The translations under genes were made by a program, and so were the position numbers. The notes under the pieces are model-generated. The model did no database searches, was not told the DNA's origin, and was given only the letters and a program-made list of their open reading frames with translations. Positions 18,969 through 27,500 of a stretch of DNA of 64,000 nucleotides are shown here, piece after piece (positions within the stretch are counted from its first letter, which is position 1; each line of letters opens with the position of its first letter). Source of the stretch: Aristaeella lactis (GTDB lineage Bacteria; Bacillota; Clostridia; Christensenellales; Aristaeellaceae); contig NZ_CP069421.1 of the NCBI RefSeq assembly GCF_018118585.1, positions 1,116,001 through 1,180,000 of the forward strand, in the 5' to 3' direction.

Positions 18969-19607
18969 TTATTTCATCTTCGGCATCGGCCGGGCCGGAT
19001 TGCCAAACATGGTATCTCCTTCTTTGACGTCCTTCAGGACAACACAGCCAAGGCCAAGGTAGGCTCCGTCCCCGATGTGGACATCCTGGGCAATGCAGAC
19101 ACCGGCTGCCAGGAACACATCCTTGCCGATGACCACGTTCCGGACCACACTGCAGTTGCCGCTGATCACGGAATAATCTCCGATATAGGTGTCATGCCCG
19201 ATCGGTGAAGAAAGAAGCGTCACAAAATCACCGACCGTGGAGTTCGCGGAAAGCTTTGAATACGGGAACATGATGAAGCCTTCCCCGTGATGGGCGAATT
19301 CCGACAGCATGGCTGTGGGATGGATGATTGTGGCGAACTTCGCTCCCTTTTCCTTCAGGATGGCAACGATCTTCCGTTTCAGTGCCGGAGAACCCAGTGC
19401 CAGGGCGAATTCTTCATCCTCTTTGGGCTGCCAGTCCTTGATGGAACCAACAACGCCATAGTCACATTCATAGCTGTCCAGGGCATGGGGATCATCATCC
19501 AGGAAACCGGCGATCTCCCAGGTTGGCTGTACTTTGTTGATGTCCTTGATCCACCAGAGGAGTTCGCGGCCGAAGCCGCCGGCACCGACAATGTATATCT
19601 TCTTCAT
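18969..19607 (-). CDS. NeuD/PglD-type sugar acyltransferase
   Basis: A 212-residue protein with an N-terminal nucleotide-sugar domain (IYIVGAGGFGRELLWWI) and a C-terminal left-handed beta-helix (GDFVTLLSSPIGHDTYIG onward), the PglD/NeuD layout. PglD acetylates the 4-amino group of UDP-4-amino-sugars; the neighbouring PglE-like aminotransferase and PglC-like transferase support that substrate. With a ligase and ACP immediately downstream, an acyl group other than acetyl is possible. It lies 18 nt after the sugar transferase gene. Confidence 0.87.
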   Translation of the reverse strand: MKKIYIVGAGGFGRELLWWIKDINKVQPTWEIAGFLDDDPHALDSYECDYGVVGSIKDWQPKEDEEFALALGSPALKRKIVAILKEKGAKFATIIHPTAMLSEFAHHGEGFIMFPYSKLSANSTVGDFVTLLSSPIGHDTYIGDYSVISGNCSVVRNVVIGKDVFLAAGVCIAQDVHIGDGAYLGLGCVVLKDVKEGDTMFGNPARPMPKMK

Positions 19608-19625
19608 ATGTTCCCTCTTCCGCTT

Positions 19626-20303
19626 TTATAGTTTCATAAAATTGCCTTCGGCATCATTCTTCAGGTCTTCAATGTTGGCTGTTCCAATGAACTCTCCGCG
19701 GGCTCCGCCATCCTCCGCCGTAGCACCGTCCCGTTTGAACACCACTTTGATGGTGTCAATAATGCTCTTCAGGTCTGTCAGGAAAGTCACATGATCCACA
19801 TACCACACATCCCCGGCAAACTGCTGCTCCCATGTCTGGCTGTTCCTTCCGTTCGTGGTGGACGGGTTGGAAAGACCCGGACGGACTTCATGGCGTCTGC
19901 GTTGTTCCGGTGTGTATCTGTCCAGATACCTGGAAGGCAGCGGCCTGGGTCCGATGATGGCCATATCCCCTTTCAGGATGTTCAGGAGGCTGGGCAGTTC
20001 ATCAATACTGGTTTTACGGATCAATGCTCCCAGTCTGGTGGTACGCTCATCATCTGGCAGGAAGATCCCGTTCTCATCCCGGGCATCTGTCATGGACCGG
20101 AACTTATACATGCTGAATTCCCTGTCATTCAGACCGATACGATGCTGTTTGAAGAGAACCGGGCTCCCCATATCCTTTCGGATCAGAAGGGAAATGATCA
20201 GGAGAAGCGGACTGAATACAATCAGGGCTATAGCTGACAATACACAATCCAATGGACGCTTCAGAAATCTCTCATAGGGGCCGCAGGGCTTTTTATAGGA
20301 CAT
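19626..20303 (-). CDS. Initiating sugar-1-phosphate transferase (PglC-like)
   Basis: A 225-residue monotopic phosphoglycosyl transferase (Pfam PF02397). Seen: N-terminal KRPLDCVLSAIALIVFSPLL (re-entrant helix), LFKQHRIGLNDREFSMYKF, RKTSIDELPSLLNILKGDM and IGPRPLPSRY, which together hold the catalytic Asp-Glu pair and phosphate-binding residues. It would load the first sugar phosphate on undecaprenyl phosphate. The short form without the five-helix domain resembles PglC rather than WcaJ. SD GGAGATAACCTGAT precedes ATG. It is probably the start point of repeat-unit assembly. Confidence 0.92.
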   Translation of the reverse strand: MSYKKPCGPYERFLKRPLDCVLSAIALIVFSPLLLIISLLIRKDMGSPVLFKQHRIGLNDREFSMYKFRSMTDARDENGIFLPDDERTTRLGALIRKTSIDELPSLLNILKGDMAIIGPRPLPSRYLDRYTPEQRRRHEVRPGLSNPSTTNGRNSQTWEQQFAGDVWYVDHVTFLTDLKSIIDTIKVVFKRDGATAEDGGARGEFIGTANIEDLKNDAEGNFMKL

Positions 20304-20325
20304 ATCAGGTTATCTCCTTATTGAT

Positions 20326-21633
20326 TTACTTGAAGCATCTGTGAATGATCTCAATCACGATATCCTGCTGATGTGCTGTCATCTTGTTGTCACTAGGCAG
20401 GCACAGTCCGCGCCTGAACAGATCCGCGCCAACGTCCGGCGCTTGTCCTTCGATATAGGCGTTACTCCTTGCCCTGCCGTTACCGTCTACAGTGATGAAC
20501 TTGTTGTTCTGGTAGATCGGCTGCATATGCATCGGTTTCCAGATTGGACGGCCTTCTGCCCGGAAGGCTGCCAAGGCTGCCAGGATCTCGCCGGGGCTGC
20601 TCTTGCCTTCCACGTGATGCCAGAGTTCTTCCTTATCGCTCCTTACGTGCGGAGCCATAGCCTCTTCGTTGATCAGCATGCAGGAAAGCCAGAAGTTCGG
20701 TTCTGACTTTTCCTCGTCCCAGGGATTCATAGAGACCGGAAGATCTTTGAGGCCTTCCTTGTACCTTTCCCAGATCTTTTTCTTCTGTGCGATGTGCTCA
20801 TCCAGGTGCGGGATCTGTCCCCGGATGATACCGGCGACGATGTTGCTCATCCGGTAGTTATAGCCGATCTCCTCATGCTGATACCAGGAGGCGTTTTCAC
20901 GGCTCTGGGTGGACCACTTTTTGACCTTGTTGGCGTCTTCCAGGGAATCCGTCAGGAACATGCCGCCGGAAGAGCCGGTAATGATCTTGTTTCCGTTGAA
21001 GCTGATGCAGCCGTAGTCCGCCAGCATACCGGTTTCAATCCACTGGCCGTTGAGCTTGTATTTTGCTCCGAGGGACTCCGCCGCGTCCTCCACAATCAGG
21101 GCGCCGTGGGCATCAGCGATCTTCCGGATCTCTTCCATCTTCCCGGGGGTTCCGTACAGGTGGGCTAGGATGATCAGTTTGACATCCGGATACATCTCAA
21201 AGGCTTTTTCCAGGGCGACCGGATCCATGTTCCAGGTATCCCGCTCCGTATCAATAAAGATAGCCTCCCCATCTTCATACGCAACCGGATTGATGGAGGC
21301 ATCAAAAGTGACATCAGAACAGAAAACTCTTTTCCCCGCCAGGGTTCCCTGGTCCGGTCTTGCCATGCTGTAGAGCCGTTCTCCTGCCAGCTTTGTGGCA
21401 AGATGGAGCGCCGCTGTGCCGGAGCTGAGGGCCACCGCGTATTTGCAGCCTACATACTCAGCGAGTTCCCGTTCGATCTCGTTGATGTTGGCGCCTACGG
21501 TACTCACCCAGTTGGTGCGGATCGCTTCGTCCACATAGCGCTGCTCATCACCGTGCATTGTCGGTGATGAAAGCCATATTCTGCCGTCAAACGGCATAAT
21601 GCCTTGAAACCGGGGATCTGTCAGGAAATCCAT
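20326..21633 (-). CDS. DegT/DnrJ/EryC1-type sugar aminotransferase
   Basis: A 435-residue PLP enzyme. Seen: YAVALSSGTAALHLA (phosphate-binding region), LIVEDAAESLGAKY and CISFNGNKIITGSSGG, where the Lys forms the internal aldimine. This SFNGNKIIT form is typical of PglE-like enzymes that aminate UDP-4-keto-6-deoxy-GlcNAc. It carries an insertion with PWDEEKSEPNFWLS, and the C-terminus is slightly longer than in standard family members. It lies between the PglF-like fragment and the sugar transferase gene. Confidence 0.9.
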   Translation of the reverse strand: MDFLTDPRFQGIMPFDGRIWLSSPTMHGDEQRYVDEAIRTNWVSTVGANINEIERELAEYVGCKYAVALSSGTAALHLATKLAGERLYSMARPDQGTLAGKRVFCSDVTFDASINPVAYEDGEAIFIDTERDTWNMDPVALEKAFEMYPDVKLIILAHLYGTPGKMEEIRKIADAHGALIVEDAAESLGAKYKLNGQWIETGMLADYGCISFNGNKIITGSSGGMFLTDSLEDANKVKKWSTQSRENASWYQHEEIGYNYRMSNIVAGIIRGQIPHLDEHIAQKKKIWERYKEGLKDLPVSMNPWDEEKSEPNFWLSCMLINEEAMAPHVRSDKEELWHHVEGKSSPGEILAALAAFRAEGRPIWKPMHMQPIYQNNKFITVDGNGRARSNAYIEGQAPDVGADLFRRGLCLPSDNKMTAHQQDIVIEIIHRCFK

Positions 21634-21719
21634 ATGCTCATTCCTTCCTGTAACCGGATAGAATTACTGTCTTTAGTTTTTGATAGATAGGTTTAGCGTT
21701 TGGGTATTTGGTTTATATA

Positions 21720-22733
21720 TCAGAAATAGCTGACTTCATGGCCTGTCTGTTCCTGATAGACCTTCATCCAGCTGGTATCTTCCTCTCTCTTTTTCAGGAC
21801 CAGTTTGGTGGCCTGAACCTTGATAACGTCATATTCGCCCGGCAGGGTGGAAAGGCATTCCTCTGCGGAAGCAAACTGCTGTTCTTTTCCGTCCACATCC
21901 ACCACAATGGGCATATCCATCACATCCAGGAGGTTTGTCAGCGGCAGGAAGCCGGATTGGTTGCTCATATAGCCGGTAAAGTCTTCCACTTCAAGCCCTT
22001 CTGATACCTGACGGACATGATCACGCTGTTCTTTGCTGAGATCCTTATCAGCGATAAATACAGCCTTAACACCGTTTTCCTTGATCTGGCTTTCAATTTC
22101 TTCCATGGAGATGACCGGAACTCCGTCCATCATCCAGCCGCTGTCCTTGCCGGCAATCGCTACGGGTTTATACAGCGTATTGTTTTCAAGATGATGAAGA
22201 ACCTTCTGTCCCAGATCTCCGGAGCCAATGATCATTGCCGGCACATTGCTGGAACGTTTACTGTCGATCTTTGCTTTTTCGATCATGAAGATCCTGCGTG
22301 AGAACCGGATCAGAGTCACATAGATAAACTGAAGAACAGCGCCGATCACATAATAGGAAAAAGGCATACGGTAAATGTTATGCTCTTTTTTGATCACCGC
22401 AAGCACAATAATGGAAATGACAACATGGAGGATCGTGGTCACAATATGTGCTTTAATGATCCTGTTCAGGTCATTCAGCCCGGCATACTGCGTAAGGCCA
22501 CCGTAAAGACGGAACAGGAAAAACACAGCGATAGCGCCGACTGTATAGAACGGAGCGATCTTCCAGAAATAATCCAGGTATGAAACGCTGACCTTGAACT
22601 CTCCGTGTACAAAAAAGCGCAAAAGGAGCGCGACAATGTAGGCCAGGTTTACCGCGATAATATCCAGCAGCAGGATAAACCCTTTATTCTTTATAAACTT
22701 AATAACGCGGTTTTCCTTTTTCATCTGCTCCAT
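21720..22733 (-). CDS. PglF/CapD N-terminal-like membrane protein lacking the dehydratase domain
   Basis: A 337-residue protein with four N-terminal membrane helices (GFILLLDIIAVNLAYIVALL onward) and a CoA_binding_3-type Rossmann domain (SNVPAMIIGSGDLGQKVLHH). In PglF, CapD and WbpM-type proteins this is followed by a 4,6-dehydratase SDR domain of about 300 residues; here the chain ends soon after, with no second glycine motif. It could be a regulator, a truncated enzyme, or the N-terminal part of a split protein. I chose the ATG at 22733 because GGAGG is 8 nt upstream; an ATG at 22799 overlaps the loaP stop but has no binding site. Confidence 0.75.
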   Translation of the reverse strand: MEQMKKENRVIKFIKNKGFILLLDIIAVNLAYIVALLLRFFVHGEFKVSVSYLDYFWKIAPFYTVGAIAVFFLFRLYGGLTQYAGLNDLNRIIKAHIVTTILHVVISIIVLAVIKKEHNIYRMPFSYYVIGAVLQFIYVTLIRFSRRIFMIEKAKIDSKRSSNVPAMIIGSGDLGQKVLHHLENNTLYKPVAIAGKDSGWMMDGVPVISMEEIESQIKENGVKAVFIADKDLSKEQRDHVRQVSEGLEVEDFTGYMSNQSGFLPLTNLLDVMDMPIVVDVDGKEQQFASAEECLSTLPGEYDVIKVQATKLVLKKREEDTSWMKVYQEQTGHEVSYF

Positions 22734-22798
22734 CTGATCATCCTCCGCCTGGTACTGAAATTGTAAAAAGCAACAGTCACAGCTGTTGATGGATGACA

Positions 22799-23305
22799 TT
22801 ATATATCTTTCTGTTCTTCTTTGACAAGCTGTATCAGTTCATAGCCTAGCCAGACCGTACGTTTCACCTGGTCGAATGTAAATTCCACACAGCAGCGCTT
22901 CCGGCCGCGGTCGATCTTGATGACCTTTCCCTCCATCTTCTGCCACAGGGGATCATCAACGGTACAATACTGTCCTTCTTCTGCAAGATGAATTGTACCC
23001 ATAACGCCCTGATGCTCATACAGCATATTGGCAAATGCAAGATCTTCGTTCTGCAGCTCCCCGTCTCCCAGTCTCCGGATGATTCCGGGAATACGAAGAG
23101 ACTCTTTTAACGGTTCTTCTGTATAGAGGAATATATACCCGGGAAGCCAGTCATGCCGCTTCTCCTCACAGATTCCCCTCACCCATTTGCGCTGGATGAT
23201 TTCGGGAGATATACAGCGGATATCATGTGTACGCTCGATCATTGCCGCGATTGTCTTACATTTCTGTGTCTCACAGAACAAACAGTATGCGTGTATCTCC
23301 CTCAC
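22799..23305 (-). CDS. loaP: Specialised NusG paralogue (LoaP-like antiterminator)
   Basis: A 168-residue NusG family protein with the N-terminal NGN core (HAYCLFCETQKCKTIAAMI, DWLPGYIFLYTEEPL) and a C-terminal KOW-like end (MEGKVIKIDRGRKRCCVEF). Such paralogues (LoaP, and UpxY or RfaH by analogy) keep polymerase transcribing through long polysaccharide operons. It is the first gene before the 22-kb biosynthetic block. The start is uncertain: the GTG at 23305 sits inside the SD (GGAGGTG), while a well-spaced ATA codon 9 nt later aligns better with the usual family N-terminus. A strong hairpin lies in its leader. Confidence 0.87.
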   Translation of the reverse strand: MREIHAYCLFCETQKCKTIAAMIERTHDIRCISPEIIQRKWVRGICEEKRHDWLPGYIFLYTEEPLKESLRIPGIIRRLGDGELQNEDLAFANMLYEHQGVMGTIHLAEEGQYCTVDDPLWQKMEGKVIKIDRGRKRCCVEFTFDQVKRTVWLGYELIQLVKEEQKDI

Positions 23306-23328
23306 CTCCGTTCATAAATCCTATGAAT

Positions 23329-23365
23329 CAGATTTCTCCATGCGCTTCGCTTAGTCGAAATGACA
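23329..23365 (-). repeat. Copy of the GTCATYYCGAC repeat in the loaP leader
   Basis: On the minus strand this reads TGTCATTTCGACTAAGCGAA and ends GGAGAAATCT, the same layout as the repeats at 32515-32672 and 62231-62565 (GTCAT, CGAC, GCGAA-like middle, GAGAGATCT end). It lies in the untranslated leader between the LCP gene and loaP. Confidence 0.6.
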
Positions 23366-23400
23366 CATTGTGTGCATTGATTTTTGGGTAGGCTCCGCCG

Positions 23401-23454
23401 TCCCGGGTTTTTATGCCGGGATATAATGCTGCCCGCAGTGGGTACTGCGGGCAG
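23401..23454 (-). promoter_or_regulatory. Two hairpins in the leader before loaP
   Basis: A perfect 11-bp stem with a 4-nt loop (CTGCCCGCAGT, loop ACCC, ACTGCGGGCAG on the minus strand, 23429-23454) is followed by a 6-bp stem (TCCCGG/CCGGGA, 23401-23421). Neither has a proper U-tract, so they do not look like ordinary intrinsic terminators. LoaP proteins are known to use an RNA hairpin in the operon leader; this is the best candidate here, by inference. No convincing promoter is visible between the LCP stop and loaP. Confidence 0.45.
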
Positions 23455-23516
23455 GCTTTCGTATACTCCAGGGGTTCGTCAGCCTGCCAGTCCGGTCAGT
23501 ACTTGGTTACCCTTTC

Positions 23517-24575
23517 TTACTTGTCGCTGTAGAGGAATTCCTTGACAGCGGCGATGTTGGCTTCCTTGTCAATGAGGTGTCCTTTTGTTCCGGCTACCAT
23601 GTCATAGGGTTTGGTGGCTTCCAGGGGAAGAACAGTTGATTTGATCAGATCAAAAATGCTGGTGCCTTCCCGTTCCGCCTGGTATGCGATGCGGGCAAGG
23701 GCCAGAGTAATGGAACGAATTTCTTCTTCTTCCATATTGTTTACAGACATATTGAAGATAGGAGCTATCTGTTGGCGGAGGAACTTGTAATCTTCCTCGG
23801 AGATATCATCCATATTGATAGCCCGTCTGCCATAAGTGTCCTTAGGTTCGCCACTTTCGTTGGTATAAAGTGCAACTTTATCAGCGATAAAACTGCCCGC
23901 GCTGTGGAACAGGGCCGCAACGACCTCTGAATCGCGTTCACAGCAGTTGTATACGCTGTCATACTGAAGCCAGCCGAAACCGACAGCCTGAAGGCCGTTC
24001 AGGTGGGTGTTGGGGCCGAAATCGTTCAGGTAATATTCCTGGGCCAGCATATCAATAACAGTCTGTCCCAGTTCACCGCTGGCAACCTGTTCCTGTAGAC
24101 GGATCTTTTTGGAAGCCACCATGCCGTTCAGGGCGTTGCGTTCCGCACGGGTGATGTCCACATTGATTCCGCCGTATTCATCGATAAGAGAAGCCAGATT
24201 CAGGTAGTTCAGGCTCAGGTAATGATTAATGTTCAGGCCAAAGTTTTCATTGAACACCCGGACTGCTTCTTCCGGTCCGTTGTTCCGGTAAGGCATGTCA
24301 AGTTTCTGTGGTACATCATAGCCTTCATAGTCAATGAAAGTATCCCAGGTGAACATCATCAGGTGGATCTTGCCAAGGTTGGGCTCCATGGCAGCGACCA
24401 TCAGGGTGTTGCCGGCGTTGCCCTTGTCATTGTTCATACCTTCATTGCAGATCAGGAGGAAGCTTTCCCAATGGGCTTCTTCTTCCTTGGCTTCCGCTGT
24501 CGCTGCCAACGGAAGCAGACTAAGGAGGAGAAGCAGGGCCGTGAGCTTGATGATTGTGCTTGTGATCTTCTTCAT
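23517..24575 (-). CDS. Divergent LytR-CpsA-Psr (LCP) family protein
   Basis: A 352-residue exported protein: signal peptide (ITSTIIKLTALLLLLSLLPL), then an LCP-like domain (GNTLMVAAMEPNLGKIHLMM, LASLIDEYGGINVDI, LNGLQAVGFGWLQYDSVYN). LCP enzymes attach undecaprenyl-linked polymers to peptidoglycan and use arginines in the PRDT and YxRxR segments to hold the pyrophosphate. Here these read FTWDTF and GFGWLQYD, so both are lost; it may bind rather than transfer. The ATG at 24575 has GGAGG upstream, 14 nt after the giant repeat gene. It probably works with that protein and the autokinase. Confidence 0.78.
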   Translation of the reverse strand: MKKITSTIIKLTALLLLLSLLPLAATAEAKEEEAHWESFLLICNEGMNNDKGNAGNTLMVAAMEPNLGKIHLMMFTWDTFIDYEGYDVPQKLDMPYRNNGPEEAVRVFNENFGLNINHYLSLNYLNLASLIDEYGGINVDITRAERNALNGMVASKKIRLQEQVASGELGQTVIDMLAQEYYLNDFGPNTHLNGLQAVGFGWLQYDSVYNCCERDSEVVAALFHSAGSFIADKVALYTNESGEPKDTYGRRAINMDDISEEDYKFLRQQIAPIFNMSVNNMEEEEIRSITLALARIAYQAEREGTSIFDLIKSTVLPLEATKPYDMVAGTKGHLIDKEANIAAVKEFLYSDK

Positions 24576-24589
24576 GGTGCTTCCCTCCT

Positions 24590-27500
24590 TCAAGGATTAT
24601 TGGTCGGAAGTGCTTCCCGTTCCTGGTTGTACTTGTTCGTGAGGATCAGGTTGCCTTCAGCGTCGTAATAGCCGTTCCATCCGGCAACGCCTTCCGCGTT
24701 ATTAGTCAGCTTGTTATACCGGTCGAGATACCGTTCGGAGATCAGGCGTCCTGCGGAATCGTACTCTCGCTCACAGCTGAAGTAGCCATCATTGCAGTTT
24801 GTCTGTCCCCCGAATCGGTCATAGTAGCCTTCCCAGGTACGGTTGCCGTTCTCGTCTTCTTCGTACTGCAGCTGTGCGTAGCCTTTGTCGATGTTTGCGG
24901 GCTTCCCGTCCTCATCCAGGTAGGTGATCTCGTGCACACGGGTAGCCGGATAGTAGAGGCTGCTCATACCGTAAGCACCGTTGTTGGCTGTGGTCGGCTC
25001 ATCATTCGCATCAAAGTAGTACTGGAAATACTTCTCCACCTTTGCCGCGTTTGTCAGATCATAATCATAAGTCATAGCGGCGTATCCGTCTGCGTTCGGA
25101 GCGGGATTGCCGTTCTCATCTAACCAGGTTTCCTTGGCAATACGTCCGAAGGGAGTGTACTCGATGCTGACACCATAAGCGCCATTTACCTGTGTCTTGT
25201 CTCCCGTTGCGTCAAAGTATCTTTCCAAAGCCAGCTGTCCGCGTCCTGTGTATTCCTTTTCGACGGTGCTGGCACCTTCGGCACCGATTGCCGGATTCCC
25301 CTTCTTGTCGAAGTAGCTGATCCGGATCATCCGGTCATACTTGTCAAAGGTCTGGCGGCTTTCGATATAGGAGATATCGTCCATAGCCTCGTTCATGACG
25401 CGGAGAATATAGGTCCGGTTTTCTTCATCCTCTTCCAGGAGTTCGCGTCTGCTGTAGCCGTTCACTGCCACCGGTTTCTCTTCTGCGTCAATGTAGTTTT
25501 CTTCTTTTACATGACCGCTTTCGGTGTAGGTGGCATAGTGTCCGTAATAACCATCCCGGCAAAGAGCGGGCCTGTCCAGTTCATCGTAGTATTCTTCGCT
25601 CAGGATCCTGCCAGCCTCGTCATAAGCCATCAGGTAATAGGCGTAGGTGGAACCTTCGGGAACAACCTGCAAGTCTGAGGTGTTCAGATACCGTTCGGTG
25701 AGCCGGTTACCCAGTTCATCATAGGTGTATACAGCTTTGGCGTAACCCATCTGGGTATCAACCAGGTTATCATCAGCGTCGAAGTAAGCTTCCTCAGTCA
25801 TGAGACCCAGGGTGTTATAGGTTGTAGTCTTCTTTGCGAAGCCGCGGCGGACGCTCATCGGTTTGCCTTCGTTATCGTAGTAGGTAACCTCTGTCTGCCG
25901 TCCGGCCAGGTCGTATACGTAATGAGCTTCCGCGTAATCGCTGGCGTAATAGGTGGGCCGTCCCTGTTCATCGAAGAAACGAACTGCCAGAACACGGCCA
26001 TCCTGATCCACTTCCCTCGTCATGGAAGCATAACGTCCGTAGGTATGGAGAGCGGGTTTCCCACCACGAGTCAGCAGGCGCTCTTCAATGCAGTGGTTCC
26101 GGTCGTCATAAGTCAGCAGGATCTCGCAGTAACCGTCATTGCACCAGATCAGTTCATTGTCCTGGTTATAGTAGGATTCCCTGGTCTTGTTGTCATTGTT
26201 GTCATATTCATACCTGACCGTGCAGTAGCCGCTGGAAAGCTTTGCCGGCTGGCCGTCAACATCCAGGTATTCACGCTTTGTCACACGCCGTCTTGTATCC
26301 CAGGTGTTCCGCAGGGTGGCATATCCGCCTGCGCCGGCAACCGGCTGGTCTTCGTTGTTCAGGAAGGTTTCGGTCAGGATATCCCCGTTCTTGTCCACTT
26401 CACGGTGGACACCGGAATAACCAGCGCTGATATAGGTACGGTTGTATTTATCATCCAGGTAGATCGTACCGACCTGATTCAGATCCTTATCATAAATGAA
26501 TTCGCTGGCAGCGTAACCGTCCTTGAACAGAGTGGGCTGTCCGGAAATATCCAGGTAGGTGGTACGCCAAACTTTGCCCTGGTCACTGTATTCATAGCGG
26601 ATTCCGGCATAACCGCTGGAAATGATGGTGTTCAGGCCATTGGCATCCAGGTATTTCATGCCTGTACGCCGGTCATACTCATCATAGGTGTATTCAATAG
26701 TGGCATATCCGAATCTGGTTTCAACTGCCTGAAGACCTGAATTCAAGTACTCTGTACGGATCAGGTTTCCGCGATTATCGAATGAATAACGTCTTGCCGT
26801 ATCAAGATTGGTCAGGGAAGCGATCCTCTCGTTTTCATCCAGATACTGCTCTAAAGTAACGTGGTTGTATTTGTCATACTCACGCTGCCAGACACTGAAG
26901 CCTTCCGGCAGGCGGGTCAGCTTATCCTGTTCGTTCAGGTAGCGAACCTGGAGTACATTGTTGGCGTTGTCATAAACATTCTGGATGGCGGAATAGCCTT
27001 TTTTTGTCATGACGCGTGCCATCTTGTCATCCAGGTAGGATGTCTTGGTGACCCGGCCGCGTGCATCATATTCATACGCCGTTGCGGCATAGCCGTCCGG
27101 AAGGGTCACGATATCCATGTTGTAATACCAGACACTGCGGGCCTTCCGGTCCAGAGCATTATATACGTGGACTACCCTGTTGTAGCCGTCCGCAAGGACT
27201 GTCGGTGCGTCTTCGTGATGATACCAGGCTTCTTCCGTCAGGTTGTTGTGGTTATCATACTTGTAAGTCTTGTAGGCATAGGTATTTTCCTGCAGAGCAG
27301 GCTGATTATCATTATCAAACCAGGCTTCGCTGGTCAGGTTGCCGTGACTGTCCCAGGTCTGCAGCTTCTTTGCATATCCGCTGCGCTGCATCAGCAGGTT
27401 GCCCTTGCCGTCGCTGTATTCCTCGCTCAGCAGATGACCGCGGATATCGTAGGTATCCTTCTTCAGGGCATAGCCCTTGGTGGAGATCACGGGCTCCCCG

